From Proteromonas lacertae (taxonomy: Eukaryota > Sar > Bigyra > Opalinata > Proteromonadidae), in assembly GCA_002245135.1 (NCBI GenBank), contig NGBS01000338.1, forward strand, positions 1-32,130: a DNA stretch of 32,130 nucleotides, in the 5' to 3' direction. The notes beneath the pieces were generated by a model. That model had not been told where the DNA came from and made no database searches. It saw only the letters and a program-made list of their open reading frames with translations. This document shows positions 1 through 8,340 of this stretch, one piece after another. Both the position numbers and the translations under genes were made by a program. Positions within the stretch are counted from its first letter, which is position 1. Each line of letters begins with the position of its first letter.

Positions 1-102
1 GCTAAAATTCATATATTCGTTTCATTTTTCTTATTTTTCATTTTTATTCAATAACCGTTCATTTGTACAACGGTTTTAACGGTCGTTATGAATCCGTTAC
101 AT

Positions 103-120
103 GTCAGTTACATAACTGAC
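103..120. repeat. Perfect 18-base palindrome
   Basis: Arms gtcagtta and taactgac flank a two-base centre. A further taactgac copy follows at about 124-130 and a related gtgtaact at about 134-141. The cluster could be a binding-site array for a regulator or a terminal protein; this is inference. Confidence 0.6.
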
Positions 121-225
121 GTGTAACTGACGGTGTAACTTGCCGTCCGTTGTAAACATTTGTTCAATTATGTTATAGAGACTGATATAAAGCTTAGGAA
201 GGTCCATATACACCACCTAAGACTC

Positions 226-257
226 GTTTTCACTTTCCCTTGTTTTCACTTTCCCTT
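226..257. repeat. Two tandem copies of a 16-base unit
   Basis: The unit GTTTTCACTTTCCCTT occurs at 226-241 and again at 242-257. The core CACTTTCCCT recurs at 356-365 near the large hairpin, so the unit is reused within this non-coding region. Confidence 0.7.
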
Positions 258-296
258 TTCTTTTACTCATTTAGTTTTTGAAATGCGGATTTCATA

Positions 297-406
297 ATCG
301 ATTTTCTTTCCCTTTCTTTTTTTCACTTATTTACCTAGAGAAAAGTGATCGACTTCACTTTCCCTAAGTAAGGAAGTGAAAAAAAGAAAGGGTAAGAAGA
401 ATCGGT
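297..406. repeat. Large imperfect hairpin, 19-base perfect arms
   Basis: The sequence ccctttctttttttcactt at 310-328 is matched exactly by its inverse at 374-392, and pairing extends imperfectly outward on both sides. The loop holds a smaller inverted repeat (aaagtga at 342-348, tcacttt at 355-361). The arms are biased to pyrimidine and purine, which weakens the case for selection, but a 19-base perfect match around a nested hairpin is unusual here. Confidence 0.65.
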
Positions 407-531
407 TATGGATTTTTTATGTTATTTTAAATAAACCCTTAAAAACACACAGTCTTCTTTTTATTTTAATTAATCTCTGTATTAGTATTTAAAATATATA
501 ATTATTTAATCATAATTAGATAAATTCATAT

Positions 532-945
532 TTACTTACTTCTTTTTTTGATATCTGCATCCATTTTCACTCTAGCTGCTAAAGCATCACATAATAAAGA
601 TAGTAATCCATTAACTGCGTAATCTAATTTGTTATCAATAAATAATTGATTATTCTCAATTAATTCTTTCTTAAATCTATTACCATCTTTTCTAATATTA
701 TCTAAATATGTGATAATTTCCAATCTTTTTTTCGTTGCATACTGATTACTATAATAATGCTTAACTTTGTCTAGTATAGCTTTTAACTTTGCTAGATTAG
801 CTATACTCTCTTCTAAATAATATAAGAAATGAATTTCTGTATATCCATTTAATGCTAATTCTCTAATGCTATTAAAAACTTTGATCCAAAATGGTATTTC
901 TTCTTGAACCATTGTTATATCTCTCTGATAAACAAAATGACGCAT
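532..945 (-). CDS. Small helical protein of unknown function
   Basis: This is a 137-residue protein that I do not recognise. I place the start at the first ATG, 945; the frame stays open to 966 but without an ATG. It is predicted to be almost all helical, with no signal peptide, membrane segment or zinc-binding pattern. It is charged, with a Lys/Arg-rich C-terminus. It diverges from the polymerase module across about 195 bases that carry two related palindromes, so it could be an early or regulatory gene. Its size and helical character recall the small genes at 7879-8310 and 17078-17491, but I can show no clear sequence identity between them. Confidence 0.6.
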   Translation of the reverse strand: MRHFVYQRDITMVQEEIPFWIKVFNSIRELALNGYTEIHFLYYLEESIANLAKLKAILDKVKHYYSNQYATKKRLEIITYLDNIRKDGNRFKKELIENNQLFIDNKLDYAVNGLLSLLCDALAARVKMDADIKKRSK

Positions 946-996
946 ATTAATATAGTAAATAATCAAAAAAACAATAAATTAAAGTAAAGTTAATTA

Positions 997-1017
997 TTTC
1001 TTTGATAATCAAAGAAA
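997..1017. promoter_or_regulatory. Palindrome with TTGATAATCAA core, divergent promoter
   Basis: A 21-base inverted repeat around a single central base has arms TTTCTTTGAT and ATCAAAGAAA. It lies between the start of the minus-strand gene at 945 and the ATG at 1142, with a second palindrome of the same core 43 bases away. A dimeric DNA-binding protein is the natural reading, though nothing proves it. Confidence 0.5.
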
Positions 1018-1041
1018 AAAATTTAACTATATTATTACAAC

Positions 1042-1058
1042 TCCTTGATTATCAAGGA
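1042..1058. promoter_or_regulatory. Second palindrome with TTGATTATCAA core
   Basis: A 17-base inverted repeat (TCCTTGAT, central T, ATCAAGGA) shares its core with the palindrome at 997-1017. Centre-to-centre spacing is 43 bases, about four helical turns. A TATA-like tatatttatata lies just downstream, around 1110, before the ATG at 1142. Confidence 0.5.
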
Positions 1059-1141
1059 ATTTCAATTAGCAAATCATATTAATACATTTGGAGTTATTTT
1101 ATTGGGTATATTTATATATCTTTCTCGTTTTATAGGTTCTA

Positions 1142-2227
1142 ATGTATCCCAGCTATCCTCCTTGGTTTAATCCGTGGTATTACCAGTCTCCAAGTACTTC
1201 TATGCCTATTCAAGGCAATAGTCAAGCAAATCAGATTCCAATGTTGCCACAAAGTTATTTTAATCCCTGGATGAACCCTTATTTTACTCCAGCTATCCCA
1301 CCACCACCATCCTATTACTATCCTCCACCATATTATGTAGGATCATTAAATCAACATCCACAACAACCTCAGCAGCAGCAGCAGCAACAACAACAACAAT
1401 CAAACACTACTAGAAGTACTAATGGAACTAGTTTCATAACACCAAGAAGAAGAACAACATCTTCAATTGTAATTGATCAACCACCTCCTCCACCTCCAAA
1501 AATACAGCGATTATCAGAAATCCCAGATGATTTATTACCAGATACACCTCCTCCTGAAGATCCACCAACACTTTCACCAATTAATGATGGACCAATTCCT
1601 GAAATACATCCTCAATCAACTACAGATGTTGAAAGAAGAAGGCAGCTACAGGAAGAAATGATTGCTCTGGATGTTGTTGATAATCATCCAGAGCAGTTGA
1701 AAACAATGTCACATCCTGAAAGAGTAAGTTTGTTACAACTTGTAGAGAGAAGTAGTAGAGACTACGAACGTACCTACGAGAAGATTATAAATGAAGAAGA
1801 TGGAAAGAAACCTGAGGATTTGTTTACCCAAATCTGCAATGCATCAAGTGATTTTATGGTTACCATACGTAACTACATAAATGAGAAGAAATTTTCTTAT
1901 ATAAAAGTTTATTTCAGATTCAGAGTAGGTTATATAGGATCCGATGAACCAGCCAATGCACAAGTAAGTTGTTACAAAACATTCGAAACAGCGCCAGAAA
2001 TTATAACTTCTCAAGAGTTAGGTACAATTGGTTCAAAGTTAAACAATGCCATGATTCGAGATTTAGGTTCAATTTTCAACACTGAAAGATCTGAACTAAA
2101 GTTCAGATATATTAAGAAGGTAGAGATGATACTGATGAAAAGTTCAATGGCTGCTGGATCCTCTACAGAAGATGACAACATAAAGTTACCAGCAAGCTCA
2201 ACAATAGAAAGTGCGTTATTAATTTAG
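1142..2227 (+). CDS. Pro/Gln-rich N-terminal part of the PolB region
   Basis: This frame of 361 residues begins with a low-complexity segment rich in Pro, Tyr, Gln and Asn. It has a polyglutamine run near residues 80-90 and a polyproline run near residues 114-119. From about residue 160 it becomes charged and helical. The last ~100 residues (for example RFRVGYIGSDEPANAQVSCY, later IKLPAS) resemble the segment just before the exonuclease in adintovirus/Polinton polymerases. The polymerase frame follows within about 30 bases on the same strand. I therefore read it as the N-terminal portion of the polymerase locus rather than an independent gene. The Pro/Gln-rich head is not typical of the family. 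A TATA-like stretch lies 30-40 bases upstream of the ATG. Confidence 0.6.
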   Translation: MYPSYPPWFNPWYYQSPSTSMPIQGNSQANQIPMLPQSYFNPWMNPYFTPAIPPPPSYYYPPPYYVGSLNQHPQQPQQQQQQQQQQSNTTRSTNGTSFITPRRRTTSSIVIDQPPPPPPKIQRLSEIPDDLLPDTPPPEDPPTLSPINDGPIPEIHPQSTTDVERRRQLQEEMIALDVVDNHPEQLKTMSHPERVSLLQLVERSSRDYERTYEKIINEEDGKKPEDLFTQICNASSDFMVTIRNYINEKKFSYIKVYFRFRVGYIGSDEPANAQVSCYKTFETAPEIITSQELGTIGSKLNNAMIRDLGSIFNTERSELKFRYIKKVEMILMKSSMAAGSSTEDDNIKLPASSTIESALLI

Positions 2228-2253
2228 TAAGATATAGTGAAGAATGTAAGAAT

Positions 2254-3594
2254 ATGTGCTTTTTATTTAGCGTGGCAGCTGGTTTACACTATGTAGAGTT
2301 CAAAGACCACCGTAACAGAGCAATGAAATATAAACAGTATGTAGACTTAATGGATGTAAGTAGTTTAAGGTTTCCAGTAGATGCAATTAATGATAGTGAC
2401 AGAATTGATGAGTTTGAACAGCTGAATCATATTACTATCAATATATTTACAATAGACCAGAATGAACCAATACCTTTATACGTTACCAACATAGATAAAA
2501 GAAAACACTGGCCTCATGTGAACCTATTGATATATAAAGATCATTATATGGTAATAACAAAGTTAGAAGCCTTCCTATCACCTTCTGGTAAAAGGTGTCA
2601 TAATTATTATACCAGATGCCAGTATTGTTTCTGTACTTTATCAACAGCTGATATGATAATTCAACATCAGAAAGAGAATTGTCAATTACAAAAAGGAATC
2701 ATTCGTCAATTTCCACCTCCAGATACTTTCATCAAGTTTCATAATTTCAAATACCAACAAATGATTCCTGTAGTATTATACTGGGATACAGAAGTTATAC
2801 AAGTACCAATAGATCCTTCTGAAGTAATACCTGGAGCCAAAGGAGCGTTTAAAAAACATATCCTCAGCAGTTGGTGCATTCACTTAAGTTCCAGGTACCC
2901 TGAAATCATCAGCGAAGAAACATTCTTCGGAAAACTGGAATTGCAGCAAGATCCACAAGATTTGGAGATGCAACTAGTAAAGAAGTTTGTTGAGATTCAA
3001 GATTATGTATTGAAGAAGTATGAAGATTATAAAAGTGGTGAATTGAAACCATTAGATGAAAGCACTTATATTCCAGCTCATAAAAATATCGATAAATGTA
3101 TGTGGTGCAATACACCCTTCAATGAAAACGACAGAAATAGAAGGCGAACAAGACACCATGACCATTTTACTGGTAAGTATATTGCAACCTTATGTTCAAA
3201 CTGTAATTGGCATTGTAGTTTACAACATATGCCTATACCATGTTTGGCACACAACAGTAAAAACTATGACAATAACTTTATAATACGTGGATTATCAAAG
3301 TTGGATAAAGAAATGGAAGCAAAATGGTACAATGATAATAATATTCCTATTCCAAATGATGATGATGATGATGATGATGAAGATAATGAAATTATACAAT
3401 TACCAATACCTGAACCTGAACCTGAACCAATTGCTGATAGATTAGCTGAATACAATAGAGGTATTGAAGAAGAAAAGAAACAAGAACAAGAAGCAAAAAC
3501 AGTTGATGTGATGATGAAGAAGATGCAGAAACAGAAGAAGATACTGATTCTGATTTGCCATTACCAGAAATACCACCAAATACAATTGAAATAG
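2254..3594 (+). CDS. polB: Family B DNA polymerase, N-terminal and exonuclease part
   Basis: This frame holds the front of a protein-primed family B polymerase. The N-terminal section (FKDHRNRAMKYKQYVDLM, later HVNLLIYKDHYMVITKLEAF) has the usual Polinton/adintovirus form. Exo I appears as WDTE (2782-2793). A Cys/His cluster (CMWCNTPF, later RHHDHFTGKY and CSNCNWHC, about 3097-3220) is a likely zinc-binding knuckle. Exo II appears as AHNSKNYDNNFI (about 3247-3282). The far C-terminus becomes acidic and repetitive, with a run of Asp codons at about 3355-3385 and a Pro/Glu repeat. The enzyme would replicate the linear element from a protein primer and proofread. It is one of several adjacent parts of the polymerase region, which shows about two breaks. 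Confidence 0.85.
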   Translation: MCFLFSVAAGLHYVEFKDHRNRAMKYKQYVDLMDVSSLRFPVDAINDSDRIDEFEQLNHITINIFTIDQNEPIPLYVTNIDKRKHWPHVNLLIYKDHYMVITKLEAFLSPSGKRCHNYYTRCQYCFCTLSTADMIIQHQKENCQLQKGIIRQFPPPDTFIKFHNFKYQQMIPVVLYWDTEVIQVPIDPSEVIPGAKGAFKKHILSSWCIHLSSRYPEIISEETFFGKLELQQDPQDLEMQLVKKFVEIQDYVLKKYEDYKSGELKPLDESTYIPAHKNIDKCMWCNTPFNENDRNRRRTRHHDHFTGKYIATLCSNCNWHCSLQHMPIPCLAHNSKNYDNNFIIRGLSKLDKEMEAKWYNDNNIPIPNDDDDDDDEDNEIIQLPIPEPEPEPIADRLAEYNRGIEEEKKQEQEAKTVDVMMKKMQKQKKILILICHYQKYHQIQLK

Positions 3595-3597
3595 TTG

Positions 3598-6040
3598 ATG
3601 AGAATGATCCAGCAAATGAAGAAGCATTTAATGAGTTGTATTACATGTTACATAGTAGAGATCATTACATATCACCAAGAACAGGCAGAAGATATTGGAT
3701 TAGAAGAAGAGATGGGAAATATTATTGTTTCACAACCTAATTCAACAACAACTGAACAACAACAACAACAACAACAACAACAACCAACACCAAGAAAGAA
3801 GAAATATCATTCAAAACTATCTGTATTGTTAAAAACTGATAATAAGTTTTTACTTATCAAGTTCATGAAGTTACACTTTATAGATAGTTGTCAATTTATG
3901 CCAGCATCATTAGATTCATTAGTAAAGTCATTGAAAGTCGAAGCTGATGCACATGCTAATCATAAAGTACTCTTTAAACCAGTTTATCAATATGTAACAC
4001 AAACAAAAGAGATAAATGATTGTTTAAAAGAGAGAAACTGGACAGTGGATGATTTTATAGCTAAGTGGGGTTTACAGAAAGGTCATTTCCCCTACGAATA
4101 CGTAGATAGTATTCAAAAGTTATACCTTACTGATAAATTACCTAGAAAAGAAGATTTTAAGTCTCAATTAAAACAGAATGAAGGTATATCTGATTATGAT
4201 TATGAATCATCTCAAGCTCTCTGGACTCTATTGAAATGTAAAAACTTGATGGATTACAATATGTTCTATTTAGCAATTGATGTTCTTACATTATCTAGTG
4301 TATTCGATCACTTTAGGAATGTTGTATTTAGAACGTTTACATTAGATCCATGCTGGCATGTATCATGTCCTGGTTTAGCCTGGAGTATATTCCTTAAAAA
4401 ATCCAAAGTGGATATAGAACTAATATCAGATCAAGACAAGTATGACTTTATGAGAAAAGGTCTTATTGGTGGAATTTCAATGATTGGATCTACGAGAAAA
4501 GCAGAAGCTAAAAATCATTACATGGATCCTCCATACTTTTCAGATCATACTTCTCATCCACCAAAACAAGAAACATATATTATGTATGTAGATTATAATT
4601 CTCTATATCCTTCTACAATGGCATCAATGAAATTACCCTATAAAGACTTTCAATGGGAACCAAATCCTCAATTAATTTATGATAATGTTATAACAAAATT
4701 AAAACCTTATGAGGATTTAAAAAGATCATTTATGGTAGAAGATCAGAAGCTGTGGAAGGATCCAGAGAGCAGAGGTTATATATTAGAAGTTGATATAGAA
4801 CCTCCAGATAATACAAATGGCAAGTTTTCAGAGTATCCTTTATTTCCTGAAAGAAAGATAATATTATATGAAGATTTGTCACCAACACAGAAGCAATGGG
4901 CCAGAGAATTAGGATTAGTAGCTGTCAACAAAAAGTCTGGCAAAGAAGTATTGAAGAATAATACAGCAAGAATAATATGTGATTTATCCAACAAGTATCA
5001 TTATGTTGTTCATTATCAATATCTAAACTATGCTGTGAAGTTAGGATATAAAGTAACCAAAGTATGGAGAGTAATTAGTTTTTGTGAAACAGATTATGCG
5101 TATGAATTTGTTATGCAATGCCATCTATTAAGAAAAGATGCAAAGAAGTTCCATCGAGATGCAGAAGCTGATACGTTTAAACTAATCCTGAATAGTGCAT
5201 ATGGTAAGACATGTGAGAATACTGAGAATAGATGTAGAAGTAGACTAGTTAATAATGAGGACCAATTCCTCAAATGTGTTAGCAATCCATACTTTACTGG
5301 TTTTGTTTCAATTGATGGTTGTGACTTGAGAGTGTGTAAGTTTAAAAAATACAAGTGTGCAATAGATAAGCCAAGCTATATTGGAATGTCCATTCTTTGC
5401 CAATCAAAGTATCTTATGGCAAAGTTTTGGTATGGACAATTATATCAAAAGTATAAACAAGGATTGCGTTTATTAATGACAGATACAGACTCTTTTATCT
5501 TTATGGTATGGACAGATGATATATACAAAGATATTGCTAATGATTTAAGTCTACAAGGTTGCATGGATACTGGTAATATTAATTGTGATTATCTTAAAGA
5601 GAGAGGTATTCGTTATCAGAACTATCAAAGAACAGGTGAACTGAATTTACTTAAAATGGAAGAGAACAAAAGTGATCAATTATATACAATAACAAAATTC
5701 TGTGGATTGAAAGCAAAGATGTATGCTTATGAGAAGCAAAGAGTGGATGGATTTACGCATTTAAAGGTGTCTGATAGCAGAGCAAAAGGCGTAACTAAAG
5801 GTTTCAGAATAAAGACTTGTGACTATGATTACTACAAGAATATCTTAGAAAGTAAAGAACTAAGTAAAGTTTATGTTAATCAATATAGTTTCAGAAGTGC
5901 AAAACAAGTAGTATACACAGTTAAACAACCAAAGTTAGCTTTTACAATCTTTGATATAAAGAGATTTTACTTGAATGTTTTAACTTCAATTCCTTATACT
6001 ATAAGTCGCCCACCACCACCAATGTTTACAGATATTGTCG

Positions 6041-6073
<33 letters not shown>

Positions 6074-6105
6074 TTATTAATATTGATGAAAATAGCATTA
6101 ATTAG
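3598..6105 (+). CDS. polB: Family B DNA polymerase, palm and thumb part
   Basis: This long frame carries the polymerase core. Exo III is YLAIDVLTLSSVFDHFR (about 4270-4320). Motif A is DYNSLYPS (4591-4614), motif B is KLILNSAYGKT with NSAYG at 5191-5205, and motif C is DTDS (5482-5493), so both catalytic aspartate sites and the nucleotide-binding lysine are visible. The C-terminal FDIKRFY matches the family's usual thumb end. An inserted (CAA)n tract gives polyglutamine near the start, and an (AAT)n tract gives polyasparagine just before the stop. The first ~40 residues before the Gln tract look unlike a polymerase and are probably not meaningful protein. The integrase follows on the same strand within 60 bases. 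It is clearly divergent from the polymerase of element 2. Confidence 0.9.
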
Positions 6106-6111
6106 AATAAA

Positions 6112-6384
6112 ATGGATATATTCAATATATTTGTGTATGCTTTTACTTTTGTGTTTTTCTTCTTATGCTTACTAATTCTTATTATAATCAGCCTTACACT
6201 AAGTCAAATACAAATGCAACTCAAGAACTACCACCAGGATATAAGTTTGTTGATCAAACAAACCAATCAAACCTTACGAGCAATTTTAACAATGCACCAC
6301 CGCCATTACAGAATTTTACAAGAGCGGATCCGTATGATGATGATGAAATGTCAAGACAAATCGAGCAGTATAGAGAATATTTAG
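6112..6384 (+). CDS. Possible small membrane protein overlapping integrase start
   Basis: A 90-codon frame with ATG at 6112, seven bases after the polymerase stop, begins with a strongly hydrophobic segment (residues 4-30, rich in Phe, Leu and Ile) and continues as a basic helical tail. It overlaps the integrase frame by 220 bases. The hydrophobic head could be an accident of T-rich DNA, and the tail shares its DNA with the integrase N-terminus. A real single-pass membrane protein is possible but weakly supported. Confidence 0.25.
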   Translation: MDIFNIFVYAFTFVFFFLCLLILIIISLTLSQIQMQLKNYHQDISLLIKQTNQTLRAILTMHHRHYRILQERIRMMMMKCQDKSSSIENI

Positions 6385-7457
6385 ATAGACTTTATGAACA
6401 GTATTATTATTTAAGTGAAAAACAGTTTATTAAATTAACTCAAGAAGCTATTGGAAAGAATGAAGTTCCACCTCCTTATGATGTTGTTAGAGAGTATCTT
6501 AGACGTAAACCAGGTCGTCAAGTAGTTGATTTCAAGTACAATAAAGATTTACCTTTTGCAACTGTTAAGAAACCAGGCTATTTTCAATTAGATATTGTCT
6601 TTTTCTTACCTCAATTATATCATTTATATATAATAGAAATAAACTCTAGAAAAGTATGGGTGATACCAATGTCAAGCAATAATGCTGTAGATATAATGAG
6701 AGCTTTTAATGCATGGTATTTTAAAACAAATGAAGATGGTTCTGAAATAGTATCAAAAAGACGTGTTGTAAGTATTTTAGCTGATTTAGAAAGTGGTTTT
6801 AGTGTAGTTAAAGAGTTCTGTGATAAGGAAGGAATAACATTCTATCAAAAAGCACCTAATGAACATAGAATAGAAGCTATATTAGATAAATCTGTAAGTG
6901 TAATAAAGAAACTATTATATAAACACTTGATAGACTTAGGAATAGAAGCACCAGAGTTTCAAGCTAATATTGATCGACGGGACAGAAGAGAAATCATCGA
7001 TCAAAAGTGGTTAGCACGTTTCAATGATATTGTACAACAAGCTGTGAATGACTATAACAACAAACCATTATCAAGTTTGAGAGATTTTACACCTAATGAA
7101 GTATACAATAGTCCTAAACTACAAAACAGAATGTTAATGGAATCAATCAAATACAATTTTAATAATGAACAAAGATTAAAAGTTCATTTTCAAGTAGGAG
7201 ATTTAGTTCGATTTAAAGAGAGAAGAAGACCTATGGATAAAAACACTTATTGGTCAGATAAGATATATCGTATTATAAAGAAGAACAGATACTCTTATAT
7301 GTTAGGAGATACAAATGGAAATTGGGATGAAGATGTGTCTCGATATAGGTTTAAGCACTATGAACTTCAATTAGTAGCTAGAAGGGATCCTGAAACAAAT
7401 TTCAGACATATTTTGGAAAGACCTCGAATCAGAAAAGGTGATAATACAATTGTGTAA
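6165..7457 (+). CDS. int: Polinton-type retroviral (rve) integrase
   Basis: This 430-residue protein would insert the linear element DNA into the host genome. The RNase H-like catalytic core spans about residues 135-255. I assign the triad as D143 (FQLDIVF), D207 (ILADLESGF) and E237 (HRIEAILDK), which fits DDE geometry with slightly close spacing. The C-terminal third has the SH3/chromo-like module typical of Polinton integrases (VGDLVRFKERRRPMDK, later YWSDKIYRIIKK and DTNGNWDEDVSRYRFKHYELQLV). The first ~65 residues are low complexity, so translation could also begin at Met63 (SRQIEQYREYL). No HHCC zinc finger is obvious. It lies directly downstream of the polymerase on the same strand. 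Its stop falls inside a TTAATTAA tract shared with the convergent gene. Confidence 0.92.
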   Translation: MLTNSYYNQPYTKSNTNATQELPPGYKFVDQTNQSNLTSNFNNAPPPLQNFTRADPYDDDEMSRQIEQYREYLDRLYEQYYYLSEKQFIKLTQEAIGKNEVPPPYDVVREYLRRKPGRQVVDFKYNKDLPFATVKKPGYFQLDIVFFLPQLYHLYIIEINSRKVWVIPMSSNNAVDIMRAFNAWYFKTNEDGSEIVSKRRVVSILADLESGFSVVKEFCDKEGITFYQKAPNEHRIEAILDKSVSVIKKLLYKHLIDLGIEAPEFQANIDRRDRREIIDQKWLARFNDIVQQAVNDYNNKPLSSLRDFTPNEVYNSPKLQNRMLMESIKYNFNNEQRLKVHFQVGDLVRFKERRRPMDKNTYWSDKIYRIIKKNRYSYMLGDTNGNWDEDVSRYRFKHYELQLVARRDPETNFRHILERPRIRKGDNTIV

Positions 7458-7474
7458 TTAATTAATTAATTTTA
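7455..7474. terminator. TTAATTAA palindromic tract between convergent genes
   Basis: The stop codons of the integrase (plus) and the next gene (minus) both lie inside a self-complementary taattaattaattaatttt tract, only four bases apart. The same tract recurs at most other convergent gene ends of this element, which points to a bidirectional 3'-end or polyadenylation signal. The function is inferred. Confidence 0.5.
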
Positions 7475-7899
7475 AGCTGTTCTAACAACCAAGCAACATC
7501 ATAGCTATTAACTTGTTTTCTGGGTGGAGCAACAATTGTCTTTGCATTAATTACTTTTTGATTCTTCTCTGTTTTTGTTTGACCTCTTGCAAGATACAAC
7601 ACATTGTGTAATAAAAACTCCTTATCAATTGTAGATACAATAATTGGTTTGTATCTTGATGGAATGAAGATCTCGTAAAATCCATGGTTGGGAATAGGTG
7701 AAATTGTAGGACAACCAACGCTATATCTATCTTCTACAGCCTGGCCATAATTTATTACCAAAGGTGCTTTGATATTTGATGATGAGAACCATATTATATC
7801 TTTAGCTTCTTTTGGAATATATATCTTCCATCTACACTCGTCACTATACTTCTCGAATCCAAAAATAGTTTGGTCACCATGGCTAAAACAATACTTCAT
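7462..7899 (-). CDS. Unknown 145-residue protein
   Basis: I do not recognise this protein. It appears to be a mixed alpha/beta globular protein: an N-terminal beta-rich part (FGFEKYSDECRWKIYIPKEA), a middle with IPNHGFYEIFIPSRYKP, and a C-terminal basic linker followed by a short helix (SYDVAWLLEQL). There is no membrane segment. It starts at ATG 7899, and its first codons overlap the start of the divergent plus-strand gene by 21 bases, so any promoter must lie inside the neighbouring coding sequence. Its stop is four bases from that of the integrase. The position next to integrase is suggestive of a replication or integration accessory, but nothing in the sequence proves it. Confidence 0.65.
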   Translation of the reverse strand: MKYCFSHGDQTIFGFEKYSDECRWKIYIPKEAKDIIWFSSSNIKAPLVINYGQAVEDRYSVGCPTISPIPNHGFYEIFIPSRYKPIIVSTIDKEFLLHNVLYLARGQTKTEKNQKVINAKTIVAPPRKQVNSYDVAWLLEQLKIN

Positions 7900-8310
7900 G
7901 AATTCTTAAAAAAATGTAACGAAAATGCCAAAGATCGCGAAACGAATAAATTCGGTATTTCTTTTATTTTTCGTTTATATAGGTATCAAATAACAATGGA
8001 AATGATGTTAAAAGAAAATGCAGAAGCAGCATTTGACATGTGGTTCGAATTATGCAGCACATATATCAATCACAAAGATGATGGTAGTTTGGAGTACCAA
8101 AACGCATTAAAGAAAGCAGGGAATATAATAGTAACTTGTAAGAAGCTCAATGAAGCATACAATTTAGGTTTGGATGAACAAGTGCTTGAATTGATGAATC
8201 GTTTAGAGAGTAAGAGATTAGCTACACAGTGTCTTAAAGAAGAGTTAGAAAAAGCAATAGAAGAGGTAATGCCTATACTAAATAATATTTTAAAACCCCA
8301 TAAAGATTAG
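7879..8310 (+). CDS. Unknown helical protein of 143 residues
   Basis: This all-helical, charged protein has no membrane segment and no motif I recognise. The chosen start at 7879 (accATGg) has good eukaryotic context; a longer frame from 7870 lacks an ATG. Several amphipathic helices are visible (residues 1-15, 30-60, 70-95 and 105-140), ending in a possible coiled coil (LELMNRLESKRLATQCLKEELEKAIEEV is one continuous helix in style). It diverges from the preceding gene with overlapping first codons and converges on the protease gene across a TTAATTAA tract. It may belong to the same loose class of small helical genes as 532-945 and 17078-17491. Confidence 0.65.
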   Translation: MAKTILHEFLKKCNENAKDRETNKFGISFIFRLYRYQITMEMMLKENAEAAFDMWFELCSTYINHKDDGSLEYQNALKKAGNIIVTCKKLNEAYNLGLDEQVLELMNRLESKRLATQCLKEELEKAIEEVMPILNNILKPHKD

Positions 8311-8318
8311 ATAATAAT

Positions 8319-8340
8319 AATTAATTAATTAATTAATTTT
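8319..8340. terminator. TTAATTAA palindromic tract
   Basis: Four to five overlapping TTAATT units lie between the stop at 8310 (plus) and the stop of the protease gene at 8340 (minus). The layout matches 7455-7474 and fits a shared bidirectional 3'-end signal. Confidence 0.5.

Larger units (their letters stand above)
1..531. other. Non-coding left region with clustered palindromes and repeats
   Basis: I see no gene in these 531 bases. The stretch is dense in short symmetric sequences: ACCGTT/AACGGT arms around 52-75, a perfect palindrome at 103-120 and a second taactgac copy at about 124-130, a 16-base tandem repeat at 226-257, and a large hairpin at about 297-406. Such structure would fit the terminal or origin-proximal region of a protein-primed linear element, but the matching inverted copy was not found at the other end. 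The rest is AT-rich and featureless. Confidence 0.6.

Noticed and set aside
103-141. CRISPR array
   Set aside because: Repeated TAACTGAC units are too short and irregularly spaced, and the context is eukaryotic.
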